Source of the DNA: Crinalium sp049646245
GTDB taxonomy: Bacteria; Cyanobacteriota; Cyanobacteriia; Cyanobacteriales; PCC-9333
Assembly: GCA_049646245.1 (NCBI GenBank)
Contig: JBARVL010000320.1
Coordinates: forward strand, 1-17,099
Direction: 5' to 3'
DNA: 17,099 nucleotides
Part shown: one piece after another, positions 14,621 to 17,099 of the stretch
How the letters are laid out: every line of letters begins with the position of its first letter
Numbering within the stretch: position 1 is the stretch's first letter
Program-made: the position numbers and the translations under genes
Notes under the pieces: model-generated
Told to the model about the DNA's origin: nothing
Seen by the model: only the letters and a program-made list of their open reading frames with translations
Databases searched by the model: none

Positions 14621-15493
14621 TTGTGGCATAAAGTACTACAACAAACTGAGAACGCACTTGCCAAAGGCGCACTCCAGCCAATTCCAACAAATTATGAATT
14701 TGTAGAAGAAAGTGGCATTCATTTCTTGGTAAGGGTTGTATCCAATCTTGAGCGTAAACATCAAGCACAACAGCAGAATGCCAATGTGATTAAGGGTAAG
14801 GATTTTAATCCGTTTTTACCTTATGAGCAAGATTTATTTGTCACAGATATATCTGATACACATATCTGTTTATTAAACAAGTTTAATATAGTAGATCATC
14901 ACCTGTTGCTAGTTACACGAGAGTTTGAGGAACAGGAAAGTTTACTTACACATCAAGATTTTGAGGCAATGTGGATAACGCTTGCGGAAATTGATGGTTT
15001 AGTCTTTTATAATTCTGGACAAGCTGCGGGCGCTAGTCAAAGACACAAACATTTACAAGTAATTCCACTACCGCTTACTCCAGAAGGTGTGAGCATTCCG
15101 ATTGAAGTTGCATTAAAATCAATTGAGTTTAAAGATGGTGTGGGTAGGATACCAAGCTTTCAATTCAAACACGCGATAGCGCCACTAAATCCTAGTTGGG
15201 TAAATTCGCGATCGCAAGCGGCATCAGCAACGCTTGATTGTTATCATACCTTATTGCGTCAGCTAAATTTAGTAGATATATCAATTAACTCGAAACCTGC
15301 GCCGTATAATTTATTAGCAACACGGGAATGGATGATGATTATAGCGCGATCGCAAGAGCGTTTTCAATCAATTTCGATCAATTCTTTAGGTTTCGCAGGT
15401 GCGCTGTTAGTCCGTAATGAGGAACAATTGCAGCTTGTTAAAGAGCTTAGCCCGTTGACAATATTGCAAAATGTTGCAGTAAGTGAGGAGTGA
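14621..15493 (+). CDS. ATP adenylyltransferase / Ap4A phosphorylase-type protein, TTG start
   Basis: Proteins of this family split diadenosine tetraphosphate using phosphate, giving ATP and ADP. The 290-residue product matches the cyanobacterial form: NPFLPYEQDLFV (63-74), a HIT-related core with HHLLLVTR (93-100), and the nucleotide-binding and catalytic GASQRHKHLQVIPLP segment (137-151), where H142 and H144 are the histidine pair. The C-terminal half includes PYNLLATREWMM, typical of the family. No ATG or GTG occurs in frame upstream within the 42 nt after the response-regulator stop. The next in-frame Met is at residue 117, inside the conserved core, so TTG at 14621 is the only sensible start. 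No strong ribosome binding site precedes it. It may be co-transcribed with the response regulator. Two HIP1 sites lie in the gene. Confidence 0.88.
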   Translation: MWHKVLQQTENALAKGALQPIPTNYEFVEESGIHFLVRVVSNLERKHQAQQQNANVIKGKDFNPFLPYEQDLFVTDISDTHICLLNKFNIVDHHLLLVTREFEEQESLLTHQDFEAMWITLAEIDGLVFYNSGQAAGASQRHKHLQVIPLPLTPEGVSIPIEVALKSIEFKDGVGRIPSFQFKHAIAPLNPSWVNSRSQAASATLDCYHTLLRQLNLVDISINSKPAPYNLLATREWMMIIARSQERFQSISINSLGFAGALLVRNEEQLQLVKELSPLTILQNVAVSEE

Positions 15494-15500
15494 TGTTTTT

Positions 15501-15540
15501 ACCGCAGATGAAAACAGATAAACGCAGATAAACGCAGATG
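15501..15540. repeat. Four 10-bp tandem repeats
   Basis: Four decamers in a row follow the pattern A(C/A)CGCAGAT(A/G); the third and fourth differ only in the last base and the first two are diverged. They begin 8 bp after the Ap4A-phosphorylase-type gene. This CGCAGAT-rich text is a frequent intergenic repeat in cyanobacteria and no function can be read from it. Confidence 0.6.
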
Positions 15541-15615
15541 TTTTTTACAGATTAATTATTTTTCCGATAGGCTTTAAGTAGCTCGACATAAAAAAAGATA
15601 ACACATACACAAACT

Positions 15616-15642
15616 CCCCCTCCCCTTAATAAGGGGAGGGGG
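15616..15642. terminator. Strong hairpin between convergent genes, possible bidirectional terminator
   Basis: CCCCCTCCCCTT (15616-15627) and AAGGGGAGGGGG (15631-15642) form a perfect 12-bp stem with an AAT loop. It lies in the 164-bp gap between the ends of two convergent genes, so it could end transcription from both sides. No classical T-run follows directly, and the sequence also looks like the dispersed C-run/G-run repeat seen at 8610-8740. Confidence 0.5.
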
Positions 15643-15657
15643 CTGGGGGGTGGGGTT

Positions 15658-17016
15658 TTACATATCTAATTTTACCCCTCTAATTGAATAATCCAACAAC
15701 ACCATTGGATGTATAACCGCCATTTCCTTACCTTGCTCTTCCAAATGCTTAGAAATTTGCAAAGTACAGCCAGGATTAGCAGAAGCAATTAAATCAGCAC
15801 CAGTATTCAATAAATTAGTAACTTTTTGCTGACCTAACTCATCAGATATTTCTGGTTGCAGCATATTATAAACTCCCGCACTACCACAACACAAAGCCGC
15901 GTCTATAGGTTCCCTCAGTTGCACACCTGGAATTTGTCGCAATAATTGACGAGGTTGGACACTAATTTTTTGCCCGTGTAATAAATGACAAGCATCTTGA
16001 TAAACTATAGTCAGCTTATCATCTGTCAAAGGTGAGAGATTTGTAGTTAAACGCACTTCAGATAAAAATTCTTGAGCATCTTTCACCTTGCTTGCAAACT
16101 TAGCTGCTTTTTCAGCATAATCTGGATCATCTGCTAAAAGATGACCGTATTCTTTCAAGGTGTGACCACAACCAGCAGCATTAATGATAATCGCATTAAC
16201 GCCAGTACCTTCAAAACTATCAATCATTTTACGAGCAAGTTCTTTTGCTTGTTCCTCTTGTCCTTGGTGATGAGGTAAAGCAGCACAGCAACCTTGGGTT
16301 TTAGGTATAACTACCTCAAAACCATTAGCTGTTAATACTCTTACAGTTGCTTCATTAACTGAAGAAAAGAACAGCCTTTGCACACAACCTAAAATTACCC
16401 CAACGCGATCGCGCTTTTCCCCTTGTGCTGGTATAATCTCTGGTAAGGATTCGTGAAACGCATCCAAAGAAAGTTCTGGCAGATTTGATTCCATCGCCGC
16501 CAAATGTGGAGAAACTCGCTTGAGTAAACCAGTATTACGCACAACTTTCTGCAACCCAGATTTTTGATATAAAAACAAAGGCGCTAACAAAATGCGTAGG
16601 CGTTCTGGATAAGGAAATAGAGAGAAGATTAGTTGTCTATATAATCTTTCTATTGGTGTGCGAGTATGATTGCGTTCAATTTGCGGACGGGTAGCAGAAA
16701 TCAACTTATCGTACTGCACACCAGAGGGACAAGTAGTTACGCAAGCAAGACAACCTAAACAAGTATCAAAATGCTGTACAGTTGTTGGTGACAGAGGAAT
16801 TGTACCCTCATTAACAGCATCCATCAAATAAATCCGACCTCTAGGCGAATCCGTTTCTTTACCAAGTACGCGGTAACTAGGACAAGTAGAAAGACAGAAA
16901 CCACAGTGAACGCAACTATCTATCAGTTTAGGGTCAGGAGGATGGTTAACATCAAAAGTTGGTAGAGGGTCTAAATTTTGAGACTCAGAATTAGACTTTG
17001 AAGATAATGCGGACAT
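15658..17016 (-). CDS. glcF: Glycolate oxidase/dehydrogenase iron-sulfur subunit GlcF
   Basis: This is the electron-transferring subunit of glycolate dehydrogenase, which oxidises the photorespiratory product glycolate to glyoxylate together with the flavin subunit GlcD. From the ATG at 17016 it has 452 residues. Two ferredoxin-type 4Fe-4S motifs lie at C35-x2-C38-x2-C41-x3-C45 and C86-x2-C89-x2-C92-x3-C96. Two cysteine-rich CCG domains follow, with GCC at 242-244 and CCGSAGVYN at 376-384, each with additional conserved cysteines (C283, C343, C417). The frame extends to an ATG at 17064, but the first 16 residues there are a hydrophobic stretch unlike the family. AGGA lies 11 nt before the 17016 ATG, so that start is preferred. 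glcD and glcE are not in the window. Confidence 0.93.
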   Translation of the reverse strand: MSALSSKSNSESQNLDPLPTFDVNHPPDPKLIDSCVHCGFCLSTCPSYRVLGKETDSPRGRIYLMDAVNEGTIPLSPTTVQHFDTCLGCLACVTTCPSGVQYDKLISATRPQIERNHTRTPIERLYRQLIFSLFPYPERLRILLAPLFLYQKSGLQKVVRNTGLLKRVSPHLAAMESNLPELSLDAFHESLPEIIPAQGEKRDRVGVILGCVQRLFFSSVNEATVRVLTANGFEVVIPKTQGCCAALPHHQGQEEQAKELARKMIDSFEGTGVNAIIINAAGCGHTLKEYGHLLADDPDYAEKAAKFASKVKDAQEFLSEVRLTTNLSPLTDDKLTIVYQDACHLLHGQKISVQPRQLLRQIPGVQLREPIDAALCCGSAGVYNMLQPEISDELGQQKVTNLLNTGADLIASANPGCTLQISKHLEEQGKEMAVIHPMVLLDYSIRGVKLDM

Positions 17017-17073
17017 AAAGTAAAATTTCCTAATAAGTTTTAAAACTATAAACAGCCCTAGCATAGCGAAATA

Positions 17074-17099
17074 AGTAGGTTGGGTAGAACGAAGTGAAA
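17074..17099. repeat. Start of a dispersed palindromic repeat, cut by window edge
   Basis: The last 26 bases begin TAGGTTGGGTAGAACGAAG, the left half of a widespread cyanobacterial intergenic palindrome whose right half normally ends in CCCAAC. The expected right half lies beyond the window, so this is a partial call. Confidence 0.4.

Noticed and set aside
15501..15540. Short regular repeats as a CRISPR remnant
   Set aside because: The 10-bp units are directly adjacent with no spacers, far too short, and no cas genes are present.
17017..17064. Longer GlcF start at 17064 with a hydrophobic N-terminal extension
   Set aside because: The 16 extra residues do not resemble the family's N-terminus, and a ribosome binding site precedes the ATG at 17016.

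Overview
The window looks like chromosomal DNA of a cyanobacterium, probably filamentous. The octamer GCGATCGC (the cyanobacterial HIP1 site) occurs 12 times in 17 kb, where chance predicts less than one. The base composition is AT-rich. Several intergenic stretches carry the G/C-run hairpins and short dispersed repeats common in these genomes. The gene content (a CheW/CheR/chemoreceptor set, a PEP-CTERM-like protein, an Ap4A-phosphorylase-type protein and glycolate oxidase subunit GlcF) fits this.

Layout. Positions 1-1364 (minus) hold a methyl-accepting chemotaxis protein (MCP) whose C-terminus runs off the left edge. Positions 1365-2051 hold no intact gene but contain two decayed MCP pieces in scrambled order. 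A small secreted hypothetical protein lies at 2052-2585 (plus). Three envelope or secreted proteins follow on the minus strand: an M23 peptidase with an MshEN-like N-terminus (2677-3642), a proline-tailed secreted protein (3778-4497) and a PEP-CTERM-like protein (4555-5334). A gene-free gap (5335-5812) carries a 200-bp element bounded by 19-bp inverted repeats, a possible MITE.

Positions 5813-13386 are one minus-strand signalling block. In transcription order it encodes a LOV-domain histidine kinase, CheR with C-terminal TPRs, a tandem-domain CheW and a second MCP. A 796-bp gap separates the kinase from a divergent single-domain response regulator (14183-14578). This is followed closely, in the same reading frame, by an Ap4A-phosphorylase-type gene that must start at TTG (14621-15493). 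A convergent glcF (15658-17016, minus) ends the window.

How the genes work together (inference). The LOV kinase has the reactive cysteine and the FMN-contact residues of a blue-light receptor, and it lies 11 bp upstream of a WspC/FrzF-like CheR. Light sensing may therefore be tied to receptor methylation in a Che-like pathway, with the divergent response regulator as a possible phospho-acceptor. No CheA or CheB is present; if this is a full pathway they must lie outside, most simply to the left of the partial MCP. The second item of note is the M23 peptidase, whose cytosolic N-terminus has the spacing of the bipartite c-di-GMP-binding MshEN motif.
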